Of a stretch of 64,000 bases of DNA, positions 43,336 through 51,842 are shown piece by piece. Numbering within the stretch: position 1 is the first letter of the stretch; every line of letters begins with the position of its first letter. The notes under the pieces are model-generated. The model did not search any database, was not told the origin of the DNA, and saw nothing but the letters and a program-made list of their open reading frames with translations. Source of the stretch: Thalassotalea nanhaiensis. Its GTDB lineage: Bacteria > Pseudomonadota > Gammaproteobacteria > Enterobacterales > Alteromonadaceae. The stretch covers positions 1,860,001 through 1,924,000 of the forward strand of contig NZ_CP134146.1 of assembly GCF_031583575.1 (NCBI RefSeq), given 5' to 3'. A program made the position numbers and the translations under genes.

Positions 43336-45186
43336 TTAATGATTAGGCAAGGCTTTACCGTGAGGTTGGTAGACTCTGATTGATTGCTGTTTATTACCTA
43401 GCTGTGTGGTATTTTTACTTTGCAGTTGAGCACTACCTTGTGGACTTATTGCTAAGTTATCCCACCAATCCAGACCCTTAGTCATTTGAATAGGCGTAGG
43501 TAGGGTGTCTATTAATGACAAATCAAACTCAGGTAATAAGCGGCTGGTTACATAAGATGCACGTTCACTAATGTCTGGCTCTGCAACACGACCACGTTGT
43601 CCCCAACTTACAACATAACCTCCATCTCTGTCTGATGTAACAGCAGTGTCGCGCTGAACGCCGTAGCGTAGTGACATCATTAAAGATTCAAATAAGATAC
43701 CTAAGTCTTCTTTTTCGTTGGTGTAATTGTAAAAGCCATTAGATATATCTTCTTTATAAAATAGGCTAACATCATCGGGGGTATAGGCCTTTTGAATAGC
43801 ATTTGCATCTTCACCTAAAAACCTCACTGCAGCTAAATCTTTCATTTCTTGACTTTGTAATGGGTATAAAACAATTAAATCATCAGATATTTCTGCTCGT
43901 GTTAACGCTGCATCTAAAAATCGAGTTGAACCAGAATAAATACCCCATTCAGCAGGAGGGAAATAATCGTTAGCATGAGCAAGTTCATGGTAAAGCAAAT
44001 CAGCTAAATCATATTTTATATGCTCTAAGTCTCTATCTAAACGCTCTGCTACTGGAAATGAATATGACACATAGTCATTATTCTTTACATAGCGCCAAGG
44101 CATAACAAATTGTAATTCAGAGCCAAAGTTTGCACGATAATCTGGAGCTTCATTGATGGTATCTCGCTGCTCCGCGGTTAACCATAAGTTGTTAGGGTCC
44201 AGATAAATAGCGCCTGTAGCGGCCCAATAAAAAGATGGTCGAATATCATAGGATAAAACAATGGCGGTTGTTGCTCTTAATAAGTTTTTAAAGTCGTCAT
44301 TTGTGTCAAATGCTTCTAAATAAGCTTTAAAGTTAATCGCCATCCAATCATGTGACACGACTAAGCGATCCATTATTTGCTCGATAGAAGGCGTTGCGCC
44401 ATTATTTTCATCGGCAAGAATTGGCAAATCGCCCAAGTCACATGAACTACTTAGTTGATTAGAATATACACAATTAACTAAGGTATCTTTGTAAGGCGAA
44501 TTGGAATTATATACATACACATTGGCTAAAGCAGAACCGGGATCGTCATCATCAAAATAAGCATTAGATGGTATAGCGGGGCGGTCTTCTATTAATACTG
44601 AAACCACATCTTTATAGTTACTTCCATCGCTGTCTTTTGCACTTACTTCTATTTCAACAATACTGTCTTCGCTCACTTTTGGTGAGTTGAAAATTGCAAT
44701 TTCTTTATTAGTATTGTCAGCATCAAAACTAACATTTGGGCCCGATAACTGTTGCCAAGAAATAGTATCTTCATCAATATCAGCACTGATGAATGCTCTT
44801 AGGGATACGCCTGCATCTTCAACGACACTGTGACCTAAACGAGCGACTAATTTTGGAGAGCCGGATGAAGCCGTAAATGAAACCGTTTCGGTTTCTTCTT
44901 TGCCACCACTAACATAAGAAACTTCAAAACTATAGTCGCCAGCAGATGGTATGGTGAATGAGATCACTTTAGATTTAGCACTTAAAAACTCAACTGCTTC
45001 ACCACTGGTTTGAGTCCAATTTATTGACGTTATTGATTCACCTGGTTTCAACAAAATCAAATCCGCATTTTTCCCACTTACTAGAGATGTATTGGGATCT
45101 TCTGGTGTAATTATTCCAGACTCATCAGCATTATCCCCACATGAGATGAGTAATAATAACGTTAAAAAGATGAATGAATATTTCAT
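43336..45186 (-). CDS. Lipoprotein with HExxH motif, probable zinc metallopeptidase
   Basis: A 616-residue lipoprotein with signal peptide and lipobox LLLISC (Cys16). Two Ig/PKD-like beta domains (about residues 30-205) have SINWTQTSGEAVEF and ISWQQLSGPNVSF. A large C-terminal domain contains the gluzincin-type motif LLYHELAHANDYFP (HELAH, around residue 400). The family is not one I can name. It is surface or periplasmic, inferred from the lipobox. Single gene with a terminator downstream and an AT-rich low-complexity stretch (45195-45235) between it and the DUF2069 gene. Confidence 0.75.
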   Translation of the reverse strand: MKYSFIFLTLLLLISCGDNADESGIITPEDPNTSLVSGKNADLILLKPGESITSINWTQTSGEAVEFLSAKSKVISFTIPSAGDYSFEVSYVSGGKEETETVSFTASSGSPKLVARLGHSVVEDAGVSLRAFISADIDEDTISWQQLSGPNVSFDADNTNKEIAIFNSPKVSEDSIVEIEVSAKDSDGSNYKDVVSVLIEDRPAIPSNAYFDDDDPGSALANVYVYNSNSPYKDTLVNCVYSNQLSSSCDLGDLPILADENNGATPSIEQIMDRLVVSHDWMAINFKAYLEAFDTNDDFKNLLRATTAIVLSYDIRPSFYWAATGAIYLDPNNLWLTAEQRDTINEAPDYRANFGSELQFVMPWRYVKNNDYVSYSFPVAERLDRDLEHIKYDLADLLYHELAHANDYFPPAEWGIYSGSTRFLDAALTRAEISDDLIVLYPLQSQEMKDLAAVRFLGEDANAIQKAYTPDDVSLFYKEDISNGFYNYTNEKEDLGILFESLMMSLRYGVQRDTAVTSDRDGGYVVSWGQRGRVAEPDISERASYVTSRLLPEFDLSLIDTLPTPIQMTKGLDWWDNLAISPQGSAQLQSKNTTQLGNKQQSIRVYQPHGKALPNH

Positions 45187-45220
45187 GTAAATTCCTGTGT
45201 GTATTTATTATTTTTATTTT

Positions 45221-45643
45221 TTATTTTTTATTTGCTTCGCGTTCTTCTTTTAGTTCAACTTTAAGTTTTTTTAAGCCTAAACCCAGCTCAATACCACGAT
45301 ATTTTGAATAATAAGACCCGGCAAAGAACATAATAGTTGCAAACAGTAGCTCAATAGATGCCAGGATTCGTTCGTCGCTGGTCACCCATAATGTGGTTAA
45401 ACTATGTAGAAAGTAAATCATAACGATAAAATTTGCCCAAGCAAATGTGTAAGGATTGCCTTTTAACATGCCCCTAAGAGGGAATAGTAATGGCAAAACA
45501 AACATTACAAAGGTTAATGGCATCGATAAACTTTCGCTAGGGGCTAAAACAAATAACCACAAAGGCATTAATATTAATAAACCAAAATAACCAAACAAGG
45601 CTAGTTTGCGTAAATTATCAGTAGAAATTGATTGTGTGCTCAT
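45221..45643 (-). CDS. DUF2069 membrane protein
   Basis: A 140-residue protein with four hydrophobic helices (about 15-32, 42-57, 66-82, 92-108) and a charged C-terminal helix rich in Lys and Glu. FLHSLTTLWVTSDERILASIEL is the conserved centre of the DUF2069 family. No activity is known. It lies 4 bases past the arsC stop and is probably in the bepA-arsC transcription unit. Confidence 0.8.
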   Translation of the reverse strand: MSTQSISTDNLRKLALFGYFGLLILMPLWLFVLAPSESLSMPLTFVMFVLPLLFPLRGMLKGNPYTFAWANFIVMIYFLHSLTTLWVTSDERILASIELLFATIMFFAGSYYSKYRGIELGLGLKKLKVELKEEREANKK

Positions 45644-45647
45644 ATTG

Positions 45648-45995
45648 TTATTTCAAAAGTGCCAAAACATTTTCAGGTGGACGACCTATACAAGCCATTT
45701 CGCCCGAAACGACAATTGGACGCTCTATCAACTTAGGTGTTGCTGCCATTGCAGCGAGTAACTCTGCTGTGCTGATATTTTTATCGGCTAAATTTTGTTG
45801 CTTGTATTCATCTTCTTTGGTGCGCATCATTGCTCGGGGTTCAACGTCTAACAACGCTAATAGATTCGCCAATGTTTCTACAGACGGCGGATTTTTTAAA
45901 TATTCTACAATTTCCACCTCAGCATTAGCAGCTTCAATAAGAGCAAGTGTTTGACGGCTTTTTGAACATCTTGGGTTATGATAAATTGTTAGCAT
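45648..45995 (-). CDS. arsC: ArsC-family reductase (YfgD type)
   Basis: A 115-residue thioredoxin-fold protein of the glutathione/glutaredoxin-dependent arsenate reductase family. The reactive Cys is in YHNPRCSKSRQTL (Cys10), with the conserved arginines in MMRTKE and RPIVV. It is downstream of bepA, the same pairing as E. coli yfgC-yfgD. Real arsenate reduction by YfgD-type paralogues is not assured, and no ars regulator or efflux gene is nearby. Confidence 0.88.
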   Translation of the reverse strand: MLTIYHNPRCSKSRQTLALIEAANAEVEIVEYLKNPPSVETLANLLALLDVEPRAMMRTKEDEYKQQNLADKNISTAELLAAMAATPKLIERPIVVSGEMACIGRPPENVLALLK

Positions 45996-46041
45996 TAGGT
46001 TTTCTCTGTTAATAGTATTTCGATTTGGTTTTTTGAATCGT

Positions 46042-47505
46042 TTATAAACGTTTCAATTGATCTTCTTGTTCTTGAAATTGCAAAATTCTTGCTTTAATTC
46101 TTTTTTGCATCAAGGTGTTTTTTGCTGTTGCATTATAGGCTGTATGTAGTTCGTCTATCGCTTTGGGATAAGCACCTAATAAAGCATAAACTTCTGCTTG
46201 CTGGGCGTGCATTTGTGCCGTTTTTTTCTGTTTTCGATACACTTGCGTTAACAGATCATTGGCGACGAAATCTTCTCGATTCACAATTAAGTAATCTTGT
46301 AACAGCGTGCTCGCGAGGTTGTATTGCTCGGCTTTTTGAGCTGTGTTTGCGTAGTTTAGTGTCACTACTTGATTATTAGGCATAATTAAATTGAGTTTTT
46401 TAAGCATTTCTAATGCAGGCTCGAACTTCTTTTGTTCAATAAGTATGTCGGTCATGGCATCAACATAAAAAAGGTTCTTTGGATTAGATGACAGTAAATT
46501 GCTGATTATCTCTTCCGCTTTTTCAAATTGTTTATCTTCAAAGTAGGATAGGCCCTGACCATAGAGTGCCGCTTGCTTGATATTGTATTTACCGCGTCTA
46601 ATTTCATCAGTAAAAATACTAATGTTATCTTTGCCGTTTCCTTCATACCTTGCTCTTAAACGAGCCTTGGCTAATTCAAAGTTCAAACTTGGTGCTAATA
46701 GTTTATTAGGATAAAGTTGCGCGCGGTTTCTAGAATCGGTAATTCGAGACTCAGGCAATGGATGGGTCAATAACATTGCTGGTGGCTTCGAGGTATAGCG
46801 ATATTTAGCTGACATTTTTCTAAAAAATTCTGGGGCACCATTTGGATCAAAACCACTGTTAACGAGTATGTTCATACCAACCCGATCTGCTTCACTTTCA
46901 TTACTGCGTGTATAATTGATCCCTGCCTGTTGTCCAGCGGCCATGGTGGTTGTTAGCGTTGCCAAACCAGCTTGTGGATTAATAAGTGTTAATAAAACAC
47001 CTGTTACCATACCTGCAATCGTTAAAGGCGTTGTACGGGATTGTGCTTCCATTTTTCGGGCTAAATGACGTTGCGTAACGTGAGCAATCTCGTGTGATAG
47101 TACAGAGGCTAATTCACTTTCGTTTTCAGCCATGGTAATTAGGCCAGAATGTGTGCCTATGTGACCACCAAAAAAGGCGAAGGCGTTCAGTTCTTTGTTA
47201 TTTAGTAAAAAGAATTGAAATTGATAATTTACACCGTCTGCGTTTTTAACTAATTCATTACCTAAGTCATTGATGTATTCAATTAATACAGGGTCATGAA
47301 TAATAGGCTGAGATGCTCTAACTGAGCGCATCATTGCTTGCCCGTATATACGCTCCTTATCTAAAGATAAAGTGCTGACAGCAGAGGTGCCTATTTCAGG
47401 TAATTGGTTTTTATCGGTAGATAAGGAATGCGCACTCGCGGCAAATAAAAAACTTATAGAAAAACTAACGATAGTGATGACTGATGATCTGAGTGACTTT
47501 TTCAT
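46042..47505 (-). CDS. bepA: Periplasmic M48 metalloprotease / chaperone BepA
   Basis: Maintains outer-membrane assembly by helping LptD mature and degrading misassembled protein. The 487-residue protein has a signal peptide (1-26), an M48 domain with zinc motif LSHEIAHVTQRHLA and the third ligand Glu in RSNESEADRVGMNIL, LLTHPLPESRITD, then TPR helices (about 310-470). ATG 47505 has AGGA 7 bases upstream. It is divergent from tusA-like/perM, as commonly arranged in gammaproteobacteria. Confidence 0.94.
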   Translation of the reverse strand: MKKSLRSSVITIVSFSISFLFAASAHSLSTDKNQLPEIGTSAVSTLSLDKERIYGQAMMRSVRASQPIIHDPVLIEYINDLGNELVKNADGVNYQFQFFLLNNKELNAFAFFGGHIGTHSGLITMAENESELASVLSHEIAHVTQRHLARKMEAQSRTTPLTIAGMVTGVLLTLINPQAGLATLTTTMAAGQQAGINYTRSNESEADRVGMNILVNSGFDPNGAPEFFRKMSAKYRYTSKPPAMLLTHPLPESRITDSRNRAQLYPNKLLAPSLNFELAKARLRARYEGNGKDNISIFTDEIRRGKYNIKQAALYGQGLSYFEDKQFEKAEEIISNLLSSNPKNLFYVDAMTDILIEQKKFEPALEMLKKLNLIMPNNQVVTLNYANTAQKAEQYNLASTLLQDYLIVNREDFVANDLLTQVYRKQKKTAQMHAQQAEVYALLGAYPKAIDELHTAYNATAKNTLMQKRIKARILQFQEQEDQLKRL

Positions 47506-47721
47506 TAAAATCCTGATAATACTTGTGATAGAGCTTTGAGTTTAAATAGTCTATAAAGTTGCAACTAAATTGAGACTATTCAATTTTTAAAGATGCCCCA
47601 CCTTCAATGCCTATATATTGAATTATGTTATTAAGTTTTACAAGGTTATATACACATAATAGGTTTATTTAACATTGCGTTATTGCTACTATTTTACAAA
47701 ATAATGATTATTTCGTAAAAC

Positions 47722-47949
47722 ATGGTTAAAACACTACATTATGATGGTAGGCTCGAAAAGTGTCCGCTACCGTTGGTAAAAACCAAATTGTTACTAAAAC
47801 AGCTAACTGCGGGACAGTCATTGACGCTATTTTTAGCCGACCCTGGTTCTATCCAAGATATTCCTCGCTTATTATCTAAGTTAAATATCCCTTTTGAACA
47901 AAGCTTAATTGCAGAACATCAAGTTAAGATAACCATATTAAAAGAGTAA
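47722..47949 (+). CDS. TusA-like sulfurtransferase
   Basis: A 75-residue protein of the TusA/SirA fold. The conserved CPxP motif is in RLEKCPLPLVKTK (Cys14), followed by the helix and two strands ending VKITILKE. TusA-like proteins carry persulfide sulfur on this Cys. The specific partner is unknown, and this is not the canonical tusA locus. It ends 7 bases before perM, so the two are cotranscribed. Confidence 0.85.
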   Translation: MVKTLHYDGRLEKCPLPLVKTKLLLKQLTAGQSLTLFLADPGSIQDIPRLLSKLNIPFEQSLIAEHQVKITILKE

Positions 47950-47956
47950 ATCCTAC

Positions 47957-49033
47957 ATGATTAAATACATTGTAAATTGGTACAAAGAAAAGTTTTCAGA
48001 CCCTCATGTGGTTACCTTAACCTTGTTTATTTTAATTGCATTTGCGCTGTTGTATTACGTTGGCAATTTATTAATGCCTGTGATTGTTGCGGTGGTATTA
48101 GCATTTTTATTAGAGTCGCCAGTGCAAAGGTTTAGTAAAATTGGCTTAAGTCGAAATAAAGCCGTGATAATTGTGATGGTACTTTTTACCGGCATCGGCT
48201 TATTAACCATTTTAGGGTTACTTCCTGTTCTTTGGCAGCAGACGTCCAATTTAATTTCTGAAGTGCCACAAATGTTGGTGCAAGGAAATACCTATTTATT
48301 AACGCTTCCAGAACAGTATCCTGATTTAGTTAAGGCTGAACAAATAGATACTATTATAAGCTCTGTGAAAGACAAATTATTAGTGTGGGGACAAGTCGTT
48401 TTAGAAGCGTCACTTAACTCTATTTCTGATTTGGTTGCATTGTTAATTTACTTGATTTTAGTGCCATTGATGGTGTTTTTCTTTTTGAAAGATAAAGTCG
48501 ATATGATGCAAAACGCTGCGCGTTTCTTTCCAAAAGAACGTCGTTTAACCACGCAAGTTGCGACTGAAATGCATCAACAAATTCATAACTATATTCGTGG
48601 TAAAGTGATCGAGATTTTAATTATTGGTGTCGCGTCTACCTTAGCTTTTGTGCTTCTTGATTTACGTTATGGCGTACTTCTTGGTGCGTTAGTTGGATTG
48701 TCTGTATTAGTGCCATATGTTGGGGCGACGGTAGTGACCATTCCGGTTTGTTTAGTTGGCTTATTCCAATGGGGGATCAGCCCTGAGTTTGGTTACCTAA
48801 TGTTGGCTTACGGGATTATTCAAGTAATTGATGGCAACATACTTGTACCATTATTGTTTTCTGAAGCGGTTAACTTACATCCGGTCGCGATTATTATTGC
48901 CGTAATTTTATTTGGCGGATTATGGGGCTTTTGGGGAGTGTTCTTTGCTATTCCATTGGCGACATTGGTAAAAGCGATAATTAATGCTTGGCCAACGCCA
49001 GAAGATAAAGAAGCGGTTATCAGTGAGGCTTAA
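47957..49033 (+). CDS. perM: AI-2E family transporter PerM
   Basis: A 358-residue polytopic membrane protein of the AI-2E/PerM family: hydrophobic pairs at the N-terminus (about 18-50 and 65-85), a soluble-looking central segment, LIYLILVPLMVFFFLKDK, YIRGKVIEILIIG, LLGALVGLSVLVPYVGATVVTIP and GLWGFWGVFFAIPLATLVKAI. The family includes the putative autoinducer-2 exporter TqsA and sodium/proton antiporters. PerM itself is of unknown substrate. The assignment to PerM rests on the bepA neighbourhood. Confidence 0.88.
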   Translation: MIKYIVNWYKEKFSDPHVVTLTLFILIAFALLYYVGNLLMPVIVAVVLAFLLESPVQRFSKIGLSRNKAVIIVMVLFTGIGLLTILGLLPVLWQQTSNLISEVPQMLVQGNTYLLTLPEQYPDLVKAEQIDTIISSVKDKLLVWGQVVLEASLNSISDLVALLIYLILVPLMVFFFLKDKVDMMQNAARFFPKERRLTTQVATEMHQQIHNYIRGKVIEILIIGVASTLAFVLLDLRYGVLLGALVGLSVLVPYVGATVVTIPVCLVGLFQWGISPEFGYLMLAYGIIQVIDGNILVPLLFSEAVNLHPVAIIIAVILFGGLWGFWGVFFAIPLATLVKAIINAWPTPEDKEAVISEA

Positions 49034-49066
49034 AGCAATGTTGAGTTAACGTTGTGCTAAACAAAT

Positions 49067-49100
49067 AAAAAAGCCAGTTGTTAAAACAACTGGCTTTTTT
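49067..49100. terminator. Bidirectional terminator between perM and bcp
   Basis: GCCAGTTGTT/AACAACTGGC with six A before and six T after, between the convergent perM and bcp genes. Confidence 0.9.
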
Positions 49101-49118
49101 CATTCAGAGATAATGAAC

Positions 49119-49589
49119 TTATAAATTATCGATGATATCTATCACCACATCATGATGATTTTTGGTTTTAAACTTATTAAATACATGTTCAATATTGCCA
49201 TCTAAGCCAATTAAAAAACTCAGTCTGTGAATACCATCATATTCTCTGCCCATAAACTTCTTTAAACCCCAAACGCCAAAGTCGTCAGCAACTTTATGGT
49301 CAACATCCGAGAGTAAACTGAAGTTTAACTCATCACGCACACAAAATTTGTCTAGTCTTTTCACTTCATCAGGGCTGATGCCAAATACAACAGTGTTTAA
49401 CGCATCCAATTTAGTTTTACTGTCACGTAACCCTTGTGCTTGTACTGTACATCCAGGAGTCATCGCTTTCGGGTAAAAATACACAAGCACACGCTTTTTA
49501 CCGATATAATCAGTGAGTTGTACTGTTTCATTGTTTTGGTTCAATAAAGAGAAAAGCGGGGCTTTATCGCCCACTTGCAAAGTGTTCAT
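49119..49589 (-). CDS. bcp: Thiol peroxidase Bcp (peroxiredoxin Q)
   Basis: Reduces hydroperoxides. The 156-residue protein matches E. coli Bcp closely: LVYFYPKAMTPGCTVQAQGL, FGVWGLKKFMGREYDGIHR, FKTKNHHDV. The peroxidatic Cys is in PGCT. The resolving Cys of E. coli Bcp, five residues later (PGCTVQAC), is Gln here (codon CAA). Another Cys lies in DKFCVRDEL. So the enzyme is either 1-Cys type or uses a different resolving Cys. ATG 49589 has AAGGA upstream. It forms an operon with gcvR (8-base gap), as in E. coli. Confidence 0.93.
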   Translation of the reverse strand: MNTLQVGDKAPLFSLLNQNNETVQLTDYIGKKRVLVYFYPKAMTPGCTVQAQGLRDSKTKLDALNTVVFGISPDEVKRLDKFCVRDELNFSLLSDVDHKVADDFGVWGLKKFMGREYDGIHRLSFLIGLDGNIEHVFNKFKTKNHHDVVIDIIDNL

Positions 49590-49597
49590 AAAATTCC

Positions 49598-50125
49598 TTA
49601 GAGGATAAAATTAGTTGGTGTTTTGAAATTGCCAGAAACGGCTAAAGTTTGACACAATTGTTGGAATTCTTGTTCCAATTGTTGTTTATTTGTTTGTTCA
49701 GATATATTAATTAGCAGAGACGTTGTAATGATGTTTGTTTTAGGCATAGTAATGGTTTTAAGGGAGGTGAGGTCAATCTTTCTTTTTGCAAAGAATTGAG
49801 TAACCTGTTTTAAAATCCCTTTAGAATCTTCACCTTTAATTTCAACCTCTAAACATTCACTGATAGCTGCTTTTTCTGGCTGAGTTGTTCGCTTTATAAT
49901 GGTAAGTAATGCTAAAGAATGAGCCAGTAGGGGCAGACGAGACTCTATTTGGTTGATGGCTGACTTACTGCCACTTAATAACATTACCAGAGTAAATTCA
50001 TTACCTAAAATAGCCATACGCGAGTCATCGATGTTACAACCAAATTCGCTGGTCAACTTCGTTACTTCACTAACAATACCTGTCCGGTCTGATCCAAGTG
50101 CGGTGAATACCAAGTAATGGGCCAT
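49598..50125 (-). CDS. gcvR: Glycine cleavage system repressor GcvR
   Basis: A 175-residue protein with two ACT domains: YLVFTALGSDRTGIVSEVT (residues 4-22) and LEVEIKGEDSKGILKQVTQF (about 92-111). GcvR binds glycine and blocks GcvA activation of the gcv operon. It lies directly before bcp on the same strand. In many relatives dapA and bamC are divergent from gcvR; here only bamC is. Confidence 0.9.
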   Translation of the reverse strand: MAHYLVFTALGSDRTGIVSEVTKLTSEFGCNIDDSRMAILGNEFTLVMLLSGSKSAINQIESRLPLLAHSLALLTIIKRTTQPEKAAISECLEVEIKGEDSKGILKQVTQFFAKRKIDLTSLKTITMPKTNIITTSLLINISEQTNKQQLEQEFQQLCQTLAVSGNFKTPTNFIL

Positions 50126-50549
50126 ATAATCTCAACATTTGTCATTATTTTTATTTTATTGTAGTTGGTCTTTTGATGACAATAAAGCGTTAATAAAAAC
50201 TTCTCTGGAAGTAGGGCAGCCACATAATATTAAAGCTGTTGATGCGATTAACTTAAAAGCTGGTAAATTTAAAGTTGTTTTGGTCAGTAAACCTTGTGTT
50301 TATAACAGCAGACAAGTACCATAAAGCGCAATAAAAAAAGAGCGCCGATTTTATTTTAAAATTTTCGGAACTTTATAATTAAAAGAATATCAAAACGCTC
50401 TAATGAAACCATTTCATAACTGTCAATAATAGATTCATAGTTATATTTGGCGCTTAAATAACAATAACTGTTGTTAAACAACGTTTAGATTGTTTACATA
50501 ACAGCAAAGTATACTTTATGTATACAGGCTTTATCCCTCAGGAGTTTCA
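50126..50549. other. gcvR-bamC divergent spacer without dapA
   Basis: A 424-base gene-free stretch between divergent gcvR and bamC. A 61-codon ORF inside (50139-50324) has no sensible start or family. Near the bamC end two GTATAC hexamers (50509-50514 and 50520-50525) are 11 bases apart. An imperfect inverted GAGCG...CGCTC pair lies at about 50340-50400. Promoters for both genes must be here, but none is clear. Confidence 0.5.
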
Positions 50550-51626
50550 ATGGATCGCCGTATTTTAACTATTTCTCTTATTAGCCTTTCTCTTGCTGCG
50601 TGTAGCAATGTCGAAACACGTAAACAAGCTAAAGGTGACTTCGATTACGTTAATATTAAATCAAGCAAAGAATTACAATTACCAGAAGGTTTAGAAAAAC
50701 CTGCTGAAAATACCTTATATTCAATCCCTGAAGTTAATAATCAAGGACCAGTTGGTAAGAGAGTTGATGTTAGAGCTCCAGCGCTGGTATTACCGTTAGC
50801 GTCAGGCAGTCGAATTGATGAATTTGATAAAACTGCAGCCATTTGGTTTGACAAAGTTGATGATGATCGCGACTTACGTGAATTATTAATAAAAGCAATC
50901 TCTGATTACTTAAGTACAGAAGAGGTAACTTTTACCAGCGAAGATTTAGCAAATAATGTCTGGGAATCTGATTGGTTTCATGTTGAAGAAGAAAGTGGTT
51001 ACCTATTTTGGTCAAGCATAGACTTAACTGAGAGCTGGCGTTTTCGCTATTCATTAATCACTAAGCCACACGGTCGTAGTGTAGGGTTAAATGTTGAATT
51101 AATCGATTACATGCACACCTCAGATAAAGGCTCTACTAAAAAAATTGATCCGATTGAGCAACAACGTGTAGAAATGGCGATGATCAATGCAATTACATCT
51201 CAATTAGATTATCAATACCGTTTGAATAATCGTGATGATCGTATTGCTCGAGCTAATATGGAAATAGTAACACTTGGTGAGTCTGATAAAGGTGAACCTG
51301 CGCTAATTATTGATTATCCAATTGATGAACTGTGGCGCTATATGCCAGGCTTCTTTGAGCAATATAATTTTAAAGTGACAGACTTAAACGAAGATAAGTA
51401 TTTCTATGATGTAGAATATACCTTGATTGAGCCTAGCCTTTGGGATTCTATTTGGGGCGATGAAATGCCTGTTGTAAATTTCAAAGATGGCCCTTATCGT
51501 TTTAAGTTGACCGCTAAAGGCAAGCAAACCACATTAGTTATTCAAGATGATGATAAACAGGTGTTATCAAAAGAACTTCTTGAAGAAAATTTTGAAGTTC
51601 TAGATCCAGCGTTATCGTTTAGATAA
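50550..51626 (+). CDS. bamC: Outer-membrane assembly lipoprotein BamC
   Basis: A lipoprotein of the BAM complex that inserts beta-barrel proteins in the outer membrane. The 358-residue protein has a signal peptide with lipobox SLAAC (Cys18), the unstructured N-terminal region with DYVNIKSSKELQLPEGL, and two helix-grip domains (about 100-220 and 240-350), including DRIARANMEIVTLG and ALIIDYPIDELWRYMPGF. AGGAG stands about 8 bases before ATG 50550. It has its own terminator. Confidence 0.93.
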   Translation: MDRRILTISLISLSLAACSNVETRKQAKGDFDYVNIKSSKELQLPEGLEKPAENTLYSIPEVNNQGPVGKRVDVRAPALVLPLASGSRIDEFDKTAAIWFDKVDDDRDLRELLIKAISDYLSTEEVTFTSEDLANNVWESDWFHVEEESGYLFWSSIDLTESWRFRYSLITKPHGRSVGLNVELIDYMHTSDKGSTKKIDPIEQQRVEMAMINAITSQLDYQYRLNNRDDRIARANMEIVTLGESDKGEPALIIDYPIDELWRYMPGFFEQYNFKVTDLNEDKYFYDVEYTLIEPSLWDSIWGDEMPVVNFKDGPYRFKLTAKGKQTTLVIQDDDKQVLSKELLEENFEVLDPALSFR

Positions 51627-51646
51627 ATCTAGGCAGCGGAAAATTA

Positions 51647-51680
51647 AAAGCCCTGTAGTTTTTTGCTACAGGGCTTTTTT
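51647..51680 (+). terminator. bamC terminator
   Basis: AAAAGCCCTGTAG, loop TTTTTTG, CTACAGGGCTTTTTT: a stem of about 13 bp with a T tract, 20 bases after the bamC stop. Confidence 0.93.
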
Positions 51681-51686
51681 AATGTT

Positions 51687-51721
51687 CTAGAAACTAGAAA
51701 CTAGAAACTAGAAACTAGAAA
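51687..51721. repeat. Five tandem CTAGAAA heptamers
   Basis: Exactly five CTAGAAA units in a row, then CG, 7 bases after the bamC terminator. Same family as the arrays at 17724-17753 and 43220-43260. Confidence 0.9.
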
Positions 51722-51842
51722 CGTGGAGTGTGTATTGGGGTCAGTCCAGTCAGCATAAATTCTGTTACAACCAAACCTTTGAATGTTATCTTTAATTGGT
51801 ATAACTTGGTTTTAATAAGCTTTTAACTTTTGGTAAATAAAA

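Noticed and set aside
50139-50324. A 61-codon ORF in the gcvR-bamC spacer, checked as a dapA remnant
   Set aside because: No DapA motif, no ribosome site, and no family resemblance.
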